DNA from: Bimuria novae-zelandiae CBS 107.79
Taxonomy: Eukaryota > Ascomycota > Dothideomycetes > Pleosporales > Didymosphaeriaceae
Length of the DNA: 64,000 nucleotides
Reading direction: 5' to 3'
Assembly: GCA_010015655.1 (NCBI GenBank)
Contig: ML976675.1
Coordinates: 62,001 to 126,000, forward strand
This document shows positions 33,632-44,545 of this stretch, in pieces. The position numbers and the translations under genes are program-made. Every line of letters begins with the position of its first letter. The stretch's first letter is position 1. Under the pieces are notes generated by a model. That model ran no database searches and was not told the DNA's origin. It saw only the letters and a list, made by a program, of their open reading frames with translations.

Positions 33632-35602
33632 ATGTCTGCGAAAGTTGCAAACGCCAATCGTTCACATCCTCTCCATCCCTTCCACAGCAATCCTCTCCAG
33701 ACCCGCGATGATGTCGTTGCCGCAGTCGCTTCTCTGCTAGAGCCCCTCCATGGCGGCGCTTCACCCCAGCATGCTATGGTAAAAGTTGGAGCTACGGGCA
33801 CGCGCTTCGATGAGACGGCTGCACAGGTCGAGGGCTATGCTCGCCCGTTGTGGGGGCTCGCTCCGCTGCTCGCGGGCGGCAGCACATATGCTGGCACGGA
33901 GAAGTTCGTTCAGGGCCTCGTCGCTGGGACAGACCCCGAGAATGACGAGTTCTGGGGCTACATGGAGGACCAGGACCAGCGTATGGTGGAGGCGTGTCCC
34001 ATTGGATACACGCTCGCCGTTGCGCACAAGGACTTCTGGGACCCCCTTACTGACAAGCAGAAGAAGAATGTCGAGGCCTGGCTCGGTAGTATGAATGATA
34101 AGGATATGCCGAATACGAATTGGCTGTGGTTCCGCGTGTTTGCTAATCTGGGACTCGCGAAGAACGGGGCGGCGTGGAGTAAGGAGAGAACGGAGGCGGA
34201 TATCAAGCAGCTGAATACGTTCTATCGGGGGCACGGATGGAGTAATGATGGCCCCGAGGGGTACCGCCAGATGGACTACTACAGCGGCAGCTTTGCGATT
34301 CAGTATCTGCAGTTGCTGTATGCGAAGCTGGCGGCGGACTCGGATCCCTCGCAGGCAGAAGAGTATAAGTACCGCGCGCGGCAGTACGCACTCGACTTTG
34401 TGCACTACTTTGATCCCGAGGGCCGGGCCATCACGTTCGGACGGAGCCTGACGTACCGCTGGGCGATGGTCGCCTTCTGGGGTGCCGTTGCCTTCGCCGA
34501 CGTGGAGCTTCCGGCGCCGCTGTCCTGGGGCGTCGTCAAGGGCATCTGGCTGCGGAACCTGCGCTGGTGGACCACCCAAAAGGACATCTTCCAGCCAAAC
34601 GGTATGCTGAGCATAGGCTACTCGTACCCAAACACGTACCTGGCCGAGAACTACAACTCACCCGGGAGCCCGTACTGGTGCATGCTCGCCTTCGCTCCGC
34701 TCGCCCAGCCAGCATCCCACCCCTTCTGGAGCGCAAAAGAGGAACCCCACCCCTTTGCCAACACGCGCGTTGTCCGTCCCCTCCCGCACCCCAGGCACAT
34801 TGTCGTCCGCTCAGGGGGCCACTCGTTCCTCCTCAGCAGCGGCCAGAGCTGCCACTACCCCCTGAAAAACACACAAGCCAAGTACGGAAAATTCGTATAC
34901 TCGTCTGCCTTTGCGTACTCCGTGTCCACGGGGTCCCACACGCTCGAGCAGTTCGTCCCTGAGTCCGCCCTCGCGCTGTCCGACGATGGTGGCGAGCTTT
35001 GGAAACTGCGCCGCGCGCACGCCGCTGACACGTCTATCGAGACGCTCGACGGCGTCCCCGTGCTCGTGTCTACCATGAAGCCCTGGCCCGACGTGGACGT
35101 CCTGACGTACCTCGTTCCACCCGCGGAGGACACGCCGAACTGGCACATCCGCGCGCACCGCGTGCGCTCAAAGCGCGCATTGCAGTCGGCTGAGGGCGCG
35201 TGGGCCGTGTACGGGTGCCGCGCCGCTGACGGACGGAACCTCGTTGAGCTGGACGGTTCGCTTTACTATAACCCTTCTCTTTCCGAAGGGTGCACGGCGG
35301 ATGCAACGAGCGCGTTCGCCATGAGTCGATCGGGCGCGGTGGGCATTGCTGAGCTCGTGCAATCGGATCGCAAGGGAGGGATTCTGATGGCGGACGCGAA
35401 TTCCAACCTTGTCGAGGCGAGGAGCGTGCTGCCGACTTTGTACAAGGACGTTGAGGCTGGGAGTGAGGTATGGTTTGTTAGCGCGGTGTATGCGTTGCCG
35501 GGGAGCGTGGAGGGGTGGGAGGGGCAGTGGAAAGGTGGGTGGGAGAAAAGGCCGAGTGTGCCGGGGTGGTTGAGGAGGAAGGTTGAGGGGAAGGAGGAGT
35601 AG
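33632..35602 (+). CDS. DUF2264 family protein
   Basis: Intronless protein of 656 aa. The region from about residue 20 to 390 matches the DUF2264 family by its landmarks: [43 protein letters not shown] and [20 protein letters not shown], an alpha/alpha-barrel-like region rich in Trp and Tyr as in polysaccharide-active enzymes. The C-terminal third ([27 protein letters not shown]) is beta-rich and resembles the end of heparinase-like or lyase folds. The founding family has been linked to plant-polysaccharide or uronate metabolism in bacteria and fungi, but no reaction is firmly known to me. There is no signal peptide, so it should be cytosolic. It is divergent from the sugar transporter, which could be functional but may be chance. 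Confidence 0.85.
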   Translation: MSAKVANANRSHPLHPFHSNPLQTRDDVVAAVASLLEPLHGGASPQHAMVKVGATGTRFDETAAQVEGYARPLWGLAPLLAGGSTYAGTEKFVQGLVAGTDPENDEFWGYMEDQDQRMVEACPIGYTLAVAHKDFWDPLTDKQKKNVEAWLGSMNDKDMPNTNWLWFRVFANLGLAKNGAAWSKERTEADIKQLNTFYRGHGWSNDGPEGYRQMDYYSGSFAIQYLQLLYAKLAADSDPSQAEEYKYRARQYALDFVHYFDPEGRAITFGRSLTYRWAMVAFWGAVAFADVELPAPLSWGVVKGIWLRNLRWWTTQKDIFQPNGMLSIGYSYPNTYLAENYNSPGSPYWCMLAFAPLAQPASHPFWSAKEEPHPFANTRVVRPLPHPRHIVVRSGGHSFLLSSGQSCHYPLKNTQAKYGKFVYSSAFAYSVSTGSHTLEQFVPESALALSDDGGELWKLRRAHAADTSIETLDGVPVLVSTMKPWPDVDVLTYLVPPAEDTPNWHIRAHRVRSKRALQSAEGAWAVYGCRAADGRNLVELDGSLYYNPSLSEGCTADATSAFAMSRSGAVGIAELVQSDRKGGILMADANSNLVEARSVLPTLYKDVEAGSEVWFVSAVYALPGSVEGWEGQWKGGWEKRPSVPGWLRRKVEGKEE

Positions 35603-36454
35603 GCTTGCATAACGATGGGTATGATGGAGCTAGAAAGACGGCGATATACAAACGCAATGGGTAGTACACCGTAGCACAGGATGAAAATGAAGGGGGTACC
35701 CCTGAGCGGTTGAGAATGAGCAGCTTAGATGTCCCTTCAGGGGTGAAAGCGTAATCAGTGAACCGGGGCGCGGTCAATGATTAAAAGCTGGCGCAAAGGG
35801 ATAATTGTGTAAGTTTTGAATGAGAGGAAGCACGCAATAAGACATGGACTGCTATTCAGAGGGAATTTCGCAATGAGCGAGTAGCACTGGCCGGAGGAGG
35901 CCGTTGAGACGATGAAGAAAGCTCTTAGCAGGACCTCAAACACGTGCACGCAATGATCAAACGGTGAACACGGTAGCAAAAAATTCCGATCTTGTCAGGA
36001 TTTGGATTTGGATTTCGCCACAGCACGCAACAGTGGTGGTTGGGGGTATCATAAAAGTACACGTATATAAAGCACAGCCGCTTTGTCAGAGAAACATGCA
36101 TGCATGGCATCAAGCCCATGCGACTGTGACTGCAGCCAGCCGAGGCCCAACTGAAATGTTCATCATACACACTGCCAACGAAACTAGGATCAAACATTAA
36201 CGAAAGAGCATGCCGAGCGATCGAAAGTGGGTACAGAAAAACCAAGTAAGCGCCCTGGGTATTTGACAAAGGAGATGGTCATAGGACGTCGAGATCGCAC
36301 TCAGCGTATGGTTCCGTTTGCGCCGTGGAAAAGGTATTCAGACAGCCATCGTGAAAGGGAAACCCAGGACCGGGAGACGCTGTAAGGGTGTATGTTGGGT
36401 CAATCAAATGAAAGGAAATCGACTAGTATGGTGGTGAATATGCGAGGCCGTGTG
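35603..36454. other. Intergenic region between convergent genes
   Basis: 3' regions of the DUF2264 gene and of the minus-strand FFxA protein gene. No gene recognised. Confidence 0.5.
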
Positions 36455-38461
36455 TTATAAGGGTGACGCTAGAGGCGATATGAAGCCCTGCAGGCCGGAC
36501 GTGATGTGCTTCATCCCATCGAGATCGATGCCGCTGTCCCGGTCAGCCGCTACATGCGGCAAGTCGTCCATGGGATTCGTGGTTCGAGGTGGAGGGCTCC
36601 ACGGGCTCAAGAGCGTTTTGTGATCTTGATAGTGACTATCTTCGGTCTCCTCCAGCACACGACCTCCGAGTTTCACGTCGCTGGCTCGCACTTGGTACGC
36701 GAGTGCCTTTTGCCCGTCCTTGATGAGCTCCTCTGTCCAGTTTAGACAGCGTTTCAAGCTCTGGTTCATCTTCTGGCTGTCGACGAGTAGCTCTCGGTGC
36801 TTTTCCAGATCTACTCGTAATCGTTTCTCATCGCGTAACCGGTGCGTTTCGTCCTGTTCTGCCAATGCACTCTCGCTCAAAGCGCTTTCGTCAAAAGAAG
36901 AGTCGCTGTATTCCTCGGGCCCGGTTTCTTCGGGCTCCTCTGCCTCTGACATGTCGGACAAATCTCCCAATTCAGAAACGCCGATTGCAGAGAACTCTTC
37001 CAGGTGGGAGATTGTTTCTGCTGAGAAGCGACCAGCTCGGCTCATGCGACGAAATCTTCGTAGCTCAGCCTTCTGTTTCCGCATTTCCCGCTCGAGCGAG
37101 CGATTGATGGCTAGTAGGGAGCTGTTACTGATTTCAAGATCAAGTACTTTCCGTTCCCTTCGTGCATTTGCCGCTAGCTCATTCATGTGCTCCAACATAC
37201 TCTTCCCTGCTGGACCTGCTGTGGAAGGAGTGACGACTCGAGGAGAGGGCAGATTCGATAAGGCTTCTGGTGGCACCGAAGCAATGCTTTCCGGAAGCGA
37301 ACTGGTGCTCACGACCCGTTTCTCGTTATGGAGCGGACTAGGCGTCATATGCGATTGATCATGGGCTGGGACCTTTTTCAGAGAGTGCACAGAGTCGATG
37401 GAGCTGAGACTGGCACTTTTACCATGTCCAAGGCGAACTGCCGAAGACGCGATGCTCGATCGCCTTGTCGAAGTATCCTTTTCCGCATCGCTGGAGTGAG
37501 ATGCAGAGATGATGGAAAGAGCCGAGTTTCTGGTGTGAAGGTTTGGTCTAATAACCTGAGACGCACCCTTCCTGTACGAAAGATGTATGTTGTCTTTTGC
37601 AGGAGAAGGAGGGCGCAAGGAGTGTTGGCCTTCGGAAGGGCGGAGGCTAGCCGACCAAGGTTCCGGTGATGCTGACATGGGCGGAGGAGTCAGTATGGGC
37701 GGCGGGCTTCCCCTGCTCTCCGACAGCGAGTCCGCGTGGAAGAATTTGCTGTCGGCCGGTATCCTTCCCACAGCCGACAATGGCGGAGAAGGTACAGTGG
37801 GCGAGCGCACAGGAGCGTCTTGCTCGCCATTGGCATAGAAAAAGACTGGTCCTTTCTTCTGCTGTTGTGACGGCGGTTGTGGCTCTGGAGTCCGAGCATC
37901 GTTGGCGTGGAAGAACATGGGCGAGGCAGATGCACCCCGTGACCCGGTGCTCTCCGGGGTATTGTTGTAGATGTTTGCCAATGGCAGTCTCGGTGTGGAT
38001 GTGACGTTGTGGTTGTTCCCTCCGACCACGCTCCGCGGGCGTCTCTGAGCACCTCCGAAAGCATTGTACCCAATTCCGCCATGGCCCATACCTAGGCTCT
38101 GCTCTTTCTGTGGGTAGTCAACATTGGATGCGGGCCGGGAGACTGCTGGCGTGCTGGAAGGCGTGTTGCCCGGAGTAGAGTTGGCGCTGCCTGCACCGGC
38201 GCGTGACTTCCTCGAAGACGATCGTGGCGTGACATTGCTGCTGATGAAGGCTTTTACCGGCGTGACATCTTCGTGTACTGCCGTGTGTGCCCGCGGGGTA
38301 GTCCCGACGGTGCTGCGAGAGGTACGGCTGGCGGGCGTGCTGGTGGTGCAGGCGAGCGAGGGTGCCAGTCGAGGGGCAGCAGGCGTCTTCGCTGTGCGGG
38401 TGGTAGCGAGTGTGGGCTTCAGCGGCCGCGACGTGTTGGTGGTGTTGCGGTCTATGGGCAT
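36455..38461 (-). CDS. Disordered coiled-coil protein with repeated FFxA motifs
   Basis: Intronless protein of 668 aa with no family I recognise. The N-terminal 430 residues are Ser/Thr/Pro-rich and probably disordered, with VKAFISSNVTPRSSSRKSR near residue 69. Three short repeats stand out: SPMFFHANDAR (about 181-191), GPVFFYANGEQ (204-214) and DSKFFHADSLS (238-248), each F-F-[HY]-A-[ND] followed by acidic or Ser-rich residues. Residues about 440-500 form a probable coiled coil (ERKVLDLEISNSSLLAINRS, LEREMRKQKAELRRFRRM), then an acidic Ser/Glu-rich segment and a second helical stretch with DEKRLRVDLEKHRELLVDSQ. The tail has DSGIDLDGMKHITSGLQGFI. A scaffold or cytoskeleton-linked role is plausible but unproven. 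Confidence 0.75.
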   Translation of the reverse strand: MPIDRNTTNTSRPLKPTLATTRTAKTPAAPRLAPSLACTTSTPASRTSRSTVGTTPRAHTAVHEDVTPVKAFISSNVTPRSSSRKSRAGAGSANSTPGNTPSSTPAVSRPASNVDYPQKEQSLGMGHGGIGYNAFGGAQRRPRSVVGGNNHNVTSTPRLPLANIYNNTPESTGSRGASASPMFFHANDARTPEPQPPSQQQKKGPVFFYANGEQDAPVRSPTVPSPPLSAVGRIPADSKFFHADSLSESRGSPPPILTPPPMSASPEPWSASLRPSEGQHSLRPPSPAKDNIHLSYRKGASQVIRPNLHTRNSALSIISASHSSDAEKDTSTRRSSIASSAVRLGHGKSASLSSIDSVHSLKKVPAHDQSHMTPSPLHNEKRVVSTSSLPESIASVPPEALSNLPSPRVVTPSTAGPAGKSMLEHMNELAANARRERKVLDLEISNSSLLAINRSLEREMRKQKAELRRFRRMSRAGRFSAETISHLEEFSAIGVSELGDLSDMSEAEEPEETGPEEYSDSSFDESALSESALAEQDETHRLRDEKRLRVDLEKHRELLVDSQKMNQSLKRCLNWTEELIKDGQKALAYQVRASDVKLGGRVLEETEDSHYQDHKTLLSPWSPPPRTTNPMDDLPHVAADRDSGIDLDGMKHITSGLQGFISPLASPL

Positions 38462-38894
38462 CGTCCGCGGTGGGGGTGTTCGGTCAGGAGGTTATTCGGC
38501 GGGTTCGAGGGGCGGGCATGGCCGTACGGGGCGGCAATGGATGGTTGCTGGGCGGGCGGCGGGCCTGTGTTGATAGTGTTTCGGCGGCGATGACGCCAAA
38601 ACAAAATTCGTTGTCGGTGGGTTGCGGGCTGCGTTCACTGCGGCGTCGAGGTCCAATCGAGAGAGGGTGCAGCGCCCATTGTGAGGCGGTGAGGGAGAGC
38701 TACTGTGGGGGGGTTTTCGGGTCCGTCTCCCTGTGTATATTGTTGTGGCCCATGATCTCTGGTTGCTGGGTATGGGCCATACCGCGGCTCGAGCCAGGCC
38801 CATGCAGTAGCCCGAAGCATCTCTAGCGTGTCCGGCGCGTCACGGAACTCGCGTTGGCCCTTATTTATTCATCTCGAATGGCTCCACATGCACT
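38462..38894. promoter_or_regulatory. Bidirectional promoter region
   Basis: 433 bp separate the start codons of the minus-strand FFxA protein gene and plus-strand polymerase kappa gene, so both promoters must lie here. I see no distinct TATA box. A run of eight G at 38,706-38,713 is the only notable feature. If polymerase kappa starts at 39,045 instead, the shared region is longer. Confidence 0.5.
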
Positions 38895-40964
38895 ATGAAC
38901 AGCACGAATGTGCCTGGGACCCTTTCACCGCGCACCTGTCATGCGCGCACAGAAGCTGCACCTTCCCAGCCGGCCGTCTCGGCTTCGGTCGGCTCTGGCA
39001 CAACCCAATCTGGCGTTACATTGCACACCATGACCGAATCTACCACGGAACCGATGTCACTACCTCCACCAAAGCCCCACGATGCCGTCGAGAACCCCTC
39101 AACGCGTCCACAGCCCTCGCGAACACCCTCCGACGAGCACGACACGCTAAAATACCATCTGCTAGGGCCGTCGCTTACGAAAGCCGGCCAGGACAGCGTG
39201 GACCAGCAGAAGGTGTCCGAGGTCATATATAACGCCTCCAAGGGCAGCAAGTTCTTCAACAATGAAGAGGTCAAGGATCGTGTCTTGACAGAGAAGATCG
39301 ATAGGATACTGGCAAAGAAGCGCCAGCTGGACAAGGTAGACTTGCGGACCGAGTTGCGACGGGCCGACGACTACCTGGCTGAGCTAGAGTTGAGTAGAGA
39401 CCTCAGCCAAGTTGTCATCCACATCGACTGCGATGCCTTCTATGCGGCAGTCGAGGAGCTCGACCGGCCCGAGCTTAGAGACGTGCCCATGGCCGTCGGC
39501 AAGGGTGTCCTCACCACGTGCAACTATCACGCACGCAAGTTTGGCTGTCGGTCCGGCATGGCCGGCTTCGTGGCCATGAAGCTGTGCCCTCAGCTCATAT
39601 GCGTGCCCATGAATTTTGCGAAATACTCCGCCAAAGCGGAAGAAGTGCGCGCCGTTCTCGCCCAGTACGACCCACGCTTCGAGAGTGCGAGCTGTGACGA
39701 GGCCTACCTGAACCTCACCAGCTACTGCGAGGAGCACCATATGGAGCCCGAAGAAGCCGTCAGTCAGCTTCGCGCCGAGGTGCACCAGAAGACAAAGATC
39801 ACTGTATCAGCAGGCATTGCAGCGAACGCGAAACTAGCCAAGATATGTAGCAACAAGAACAAGCCGAACGGCCAGTTCTACCTCGCTCGAGACCGGCAGA
39901 CCATCATGGAGTTTATGAAGACACTACCTACTCGCAAGGTCAACGGTATCGGACGAGTATTCGAGCGAGAGCTCGATGCCATCGGCATCAAGACCTGTGG
40001 AGACATTTACGCACATCGGGCCTCCCTGTCATCGCTGTTCGGCCAAAAGGCTTTCCAATTCTTAATGCAATGCTACTTGGGGCTTGGTAGGACCCAAATA
40101 CAACCAGCCGAGGACTACGAGCGCAAGAGTGTGGGCACCGAGACGACATTCCGCGAGTTGAGCTCACCGGAAAGCCTGCGCCAGAAGCTGCGAGACATTG
40201 CTGAAGAGCTAGAAGGCGACCTGAAGCGCACCGAATTCAAAGGACGCACACTATGCATCAAGATCAAGCTGCACACATACGAGGTCTACACACGGCAAAT
40301 GACTCCTCCGTTTGCAATCCAGCGCGCAGACGACCTGTACAAGTACAGCCTTCCCATGCTAGAGAAGCTCATCAAAGAAATGCCAAACCTAAAGCTCCGC
40401 CTCATGGGCCTGCGCGTCACCCACATCGTCAGCACCAAAAAGCCTGGCATAGACTTCTTCGGGCGCCAGCGCGCTCTCGCCACCGCTAAGCCGGGGCAGC
40501 ACAGCAACTCCAAGGACAGCGGCACCGAATGGGAAACCTGGCCCGAAGAGGAATTCGAAGAAGCCGCTCGCCAAGAGCGCAACGACGAAATGAACGAGCT
40601 GGAGAAACTGTCGCAAGAGTACGAAAAGCAACATCTCACGGACCAAAACACTCCCGCTCCAGAGCCCGAAGCAGCGCAAGAACAACTCTGGACGTGTCCC
40701 ATCTGTGCGCTCCCCCAGCCCCCTGACGACGCCACTTTCAACGCACACATCGACTTCTGCCTCTCGCGACAGACCATCAAGGAAGCCGTCAAAGAAACCA
40801 CCCCCGCGTCGACGTTAAAACCGCGGCCGATACCCTCGAAACACCCCCCGCCGAAGACCAAGGGCAAGCGAGGGCGGCCGAGGAACGAGCAGCTGGGTGT
40901 GGATGAGAAGACGCGGGAGAAGCGGCGCGCTTTCTTCACCGCGTCGACGGGGTCGTCATCTTAG
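38895..40964 (+). CDS. DNA polymerase kappa (Y-family translesion polymerase)
   Basis: Nuclear translesion polymerase, intronless, 689 aa. The catalytic core starts around residue 100 (GLLGP-like segment LLGPSLTKAGQDSV), with metal-binding Asp178 and Asp180 in VIHIDCDAFYAAVEEL and Asp268/Glu269 in SASCDEAYLNL. The steric and fingers region has CNYHARKFGCRSGMAGF; TRKVNGIGRVFERELDAIGI is the helix-hairpin-helix thumb. The little finger follows (KSVGTETTFRELS). A single UBZ-type zinc finger lies at about 601-622 (CPICALPQPPDDATFNAHID, FCL), followed by a basic KGKRGRPRNEQ segment. It should insert bases opposite minor-groove and bulky lesions and be recruited by ubiquitinated PCNA. The true start may be the ATG at 39,030-39,045 region (MTESTTEP), since the first 45 residues are uninformative. 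Confidence 0.95.
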   Translation: MNSTNVPGTLSPRTCHARTEAAPSQPAVSASVGSGTTQSGVTLHTMTESTTEPMSLPPPKPHDAVENPSTRPQPSRTPSDEHDTLKYHLLGPSLTKAGQDSVDQQKVSEVIYNASKGSKFFNNEEVKDRVLTEKIDRILAKKRQLDKVDLRTELRRADDYLAELELSRDLSQVVIHIDCDAFYAAVEELDRPELRDVPMAVGKGVLTTCNYHARKFGCRSGMAGFVAMKLCPQLICVPMNFAKYSAKAEEVRAVLAQYDPRFESASCDEAYLNLTSYCEEHHMEPEEAVSQLRAEVHQKTKITVSAGIAANAKLAKICSNKNKPNGQFYLARDRQTIMEFMKTLPTRKVNGIGRVFERELDAIGIKTCGDIYAHRASLSSLFGQKAFQFLMQCYLGLGRTQIQPAEDYERKSVGTETTFRELSSPESLRQKLRDIAEELEGDLKRTEFKGRTLCIKIKLHTYEVYTRQMTPPFAIQRADDLYKYSLPMLEKLIKEMPNLKLRLMGLRVTHIVSTKKPGIDFFGRQRALATAKPGQHSNSKDSGTEWETWPEEEFEEAARQERNDEMNELEKLSQEYEKQHLTDQNTPAPEPEAAQEQLWTCPICALPQPPDDATFNAHIDFCLSRQTIKEAVKETTPASTLKPRPIPSKHPPPKTKGKRGRPRNEQLGVDEKTREKRRAFFTASTGSSS

Positions 40965-41432
40965 TCTAGTCTAGTCATAGATTAGGATAGGAGAATATCA
41001 TCTTCACGGTGCACGACCATTGTTTGTGTGCCCCTTGCCATTATTGTGGATTAATGTTATCATGTTCACTGTTTGTAGCCGACTCTTATTTGTGATTGCT
41101 GATAGCCTCGCAGCGAGTGTTGGATGAACGAGGCATTGATTTTCCATGGGGAAGCCGGCCAGGTTCCAAGGGTAGAAGGTACGGTCTCTCGCACGCGTGC
41201 GACCGGGGCTGATGCCCGTCCGGAGACCAAAGTAGTTGTGTTCCTTGTTACACTACGGGCGGCACCACTCACCACTCATTGACCCAGCGGGAGGAGGCAC
41301 GCGAAACATCACCGCATCGAACCACCAGCGCCGAAATCTGAGGTTCCAAAAACGATTAGGTTTCATTACTCATTTACAAGGTCGGTAGTCATAGGTATTC
41401 GCCGCGCCCACACAAGCCACTCCAACACACAA
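40965..41432. other. Intergenic region between convergent genes
   Basis: 3' UTRs of polymerase kappa and of the sedolisin gene. A triplicated TCTAGTCTAG-like run follows the polymerase kappa stop. No gene seen. Confidence 0.5.
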
Positions 41433-43346
41433 CTACCAAACCTTCGCCCCCGCAAGCTTAACCAGCTCCGGGAAAATCGAGGTACCAAACCCGGTAATCG
41501 GATCCCAGCCCTTCGTCACCGGGAAGCCCTCAACGTTACACCCATGACTAGACCCCTTGGTGATGTCAGTGAGCCCCTTATAGCCCTTCTTGTACAACCA
41601 AGGGTTCAGGTATCCAAGCGACGACTTGCCCGAGGCAAGCAGCGCGTCGTTGACCAGCGCAAAGATGCCCGCCGTGAGCGGGGTAGATGCCGAAGTACCG
41701 CTAATAGTGCCCTCGGTGCCGTTCCAGACGTATGCAAAGTACAAGCCCTGTGCGGCGAGGTCGGGATAGCCGCGGCCGGCGGGGTTATACAGGCCTTTGT
41801 AGAGGTCACCGATGCTCTTAACATAGGCGTTCGCGGCGGTCTCCTGCCACGCGGGCTGCTTGAAGTAGTTGCTGAATCCGCTACCGCTGGAATACAGGTC
41901 GCGGAAGACGCCGGAGACGTTTCGCGCGGCGCGGTAGGCGCTCTCTTCGGGCTCGAAGTTCATTGTTGCGCCGACCGTGGTGACGTACGGGCAGGAAGCT
42001 GGGAAGGCGGGCAGGAACTTGTACGTGTTCTTGCCGTCGTTGGTGTAGCACTTGTTGGTTCCGCCGAGGCCACTATCGCCGGAGGAGAAGAAAAGCGTGG
42101 TGCCGCGCGCACCGACGGCGGCGAATTGCTTGCACACGCGCTCGGCGTAGCTGCGGGGGACCGTCTGCTCAGGTTCGCCGTACGAGGTGCTGATGATCTT
42201 GGGGATGCTGCGCTGCTGGAGGAGCCAGTTGACCCAGACGAGATACGGCTCGCTGTCGTTTTCGACCACGGTAAGATCGGGAATGAAGGGAGGACGGCCG
42301 CCGGTAGAGTAACTAACAATCGGAGTCTTCCAGCTGATTCCGGCGATGGCTTGGACGTCGAGATTGGCTTCGTGGCTCGAACCGTTCGCAGCGGACCCCA
42401 GGCTCAGCGGACCGTCGTTCAATGGGCCGCCGTTGATCGAAAAGGTCGTGAAGGTCTTAGCTGACGACACGGCTTCCGGGCGGTACTTCTTAAGGAACTG
42501 CTCCGTATCCGGCCGGATGGGCACTTCCTCGAGGTAGTTGGCGAAGCCAATGCTATTCTTATACTCAGCCTTGGTCTTGTAACCCTTGGTCTTGTACAGA
42601 GTGGCAAAGCACTCTGGGGTCACCGAGCTGACGTTGCAGACCTTTGAGACGTCGCTGGGCTCGCCATAGCTGGCGGCTGCCAGACTTAACTTGGCGACTT
42701 CGTCATGAACCTCGTCAATGGTTTTCACGTAGGTTGCAGCGTGCGCAGCTCCACGGAAGAAGGAAGTCGTCGGCTGGATGACGTCGATGTGCGAGTGCAG
42801 ATGGCGAGGCAGAGACCAATGCGTCGTGCGGGAGATGATAGCTCCGTCCTCGTGCTTGTAGTCGTGGTATTCGGTGTCGAGAAGCTTCTCCACAAACTCC
42901 AAAGGAAGGTTGACGGTGATCCAGTCCTTGGCCGTGTTGTAAGAATGTCCGCCCACGCCGGCCTCGCTCAACCACTGCTCGACCTGGTCGCAAGTTTCCT
43001 TGGAGGGTCGGACGAGCTCATCGATCTCGTCGGCGCTCAAGTGGGCTCCATATCGCGCATGATCCGGGTCGGATACTGGCACTGTTAGCGACGGTGATTA
43101 GTATGTTTGTTCCGCGTGTTGTGTACCCTCGTTAAGGTGCTCGAGCAGCCCGTCCATGTTGCCCTGCTTGAGGCCAATCTGCAATTGAACCAACTTGGCG
43201 CCATTGGCACGGTCAAGCTTCGTCCATTCGCGCGGAGCAAAGTGTGTCTCCTTGACCGCGTAAGGCGAGCGAGCGCGGATGGGCGAGGCAATGACTGCTT
43301 GCGCAGCCATCGCCGCCGCCAGCAATGCCGACGCAAGAATCTGCAT
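41433..43346 (-). CDS. Sedolisin-family serine protease (tripeptidyl-peptidase-like, MEROPS S53)
   Basis: Secreted acid protease of 620 aa in two exons (43346-43127, 43075-41433, descending). The N-terminus MQILASALLAAAMAAQAVIA is a signal peptide, followed by a pro-kumamolisin activation domain (EVSDPDHARYGAHLS). An alternative acceptor six bases upstream would add two residues; I chose the one that gives NEVSDPDH, closer to the family. The catalytic set is complete: Glu309 and Asp313 in SSHEANLDVQAIAGIS, oxyanion Asp407 in FFSSGDSGLGG, and Ser535 in GTISGTSASTPLTAG. Ca2+-site residues are in LTDITKG and WDPITGFGTS near the C-terminus. It should degrade peptides or proteins outside the cell at acid pH after self-removal of the propeptide. 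Confidence 0.94.
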
Positions 43347-44545
43347 AGCGAGTGCAGCTTGTCGCGTGCGGCAGAGGTGAAGTCGGGCGGAGAGATTGAA
43401 GTAGAGACCTGGAGTACTTCAAGTAGGGTCGCGGGGCCTCGCTCCTGCCTCACCTGGACGCTGCCCGGGCGCGCTCATTTTATGTTATCGCGTCAAATGA
43501 TGCAATGACCTGACGATCAACCTACGCCGCATCCCGAGCTTGTTCTGCGTGCGTGCTGACTCGGCGCAACCGCAATCGCTGTCCACCTTTACTGTACACG
43601 GCAGGTCTACAATTTGCCGCCATAGCGACCTCAGCGACCCCGCCTCGTATTCCTTGCATTATAGGCAGGTACCTGGCAGATCCAGTCTATGGAATGCTTA
43701 ATAACGGGATCCCATGCTTGTTGGAGCTTGGCCCCGGCCGATGGATATTGCAAGCGGCATTGGCTAAGAGCGTGGAACAATGTTGGGTGGTGAGACAGCG
43801 GTGATGATCCCAAGAACGACGTCACGCTAGGTCTGCTTTAGGAAGGAAGCAAGAAACACGATGCACGCGAAGCGATAACGTCGAAGCTCCGCAAAGTCTC
43901 CTGCAGAAGACCCCAAGCTTCCTCGGCCGTTGAGCCGGGTCGTATCTGCTCTTGGGCCAACAATGTACATGTGGAAGGCGATCCCTGGGGCAAAAAGCGG
44001 CTTGGGCAAGACTCGCGACCAGAGCAGCACAGATCTAGATACTGGTTCAGGGCACCGGTATCGTTCGTCCACGGGTGAGCTGAACAAGGAGAAAACTCCG
44101 GACGTAGGATTGATTGCGTTCGATGCTGGATACCTCCGTAGGCCACACCGGCGTTGCTATTGGCCAAACACTTGTACAGCACATACGCAACACAGCTATC
44201 CAGCGACCTGGTGATCGGGCTGGGGCCATGCATCTCTCGCCCCAGTCTGCCCAACTGCCAGGTTACCAGGATCTATTGGTGACGCAGCCTGGGGAGTCAT
44301 CTAGTCACAAACGTTCACCCATGACGGGGGCACGCCTGGTCAATAAAATCTTCACCATTGTTGACTATGTACATGTGTAGTCTATCGCTTGTCCACTTCA
44401 ATGCGTGTAAACTAGTTCAGGCTAAAGTTGTAGCGAACCGTGCGCATACCCAGTTCAGAGCTGGTGCGCATCAGCCATGTTAGGATACGGACTCTTCTGT
44501 GTAGCCGCGTCTTGTCTGTTCCGTCCGTATATCCACCTCTTCATC
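43347..44545. other. Intergenic region
   Basis: About 1.2 kb holding the sedolisin promoter at its left and the CAX-like gene 3' region at its right. Short frames on both strands show no family features. No gene seen. Confidence 0.5.

Noticed and set aside
41544..42464. 306-codon plus-strand frame
   Set aside because: It lies opposite the sedolisin catalytic domain, which has a full set of catalytic residues on the minus strand.
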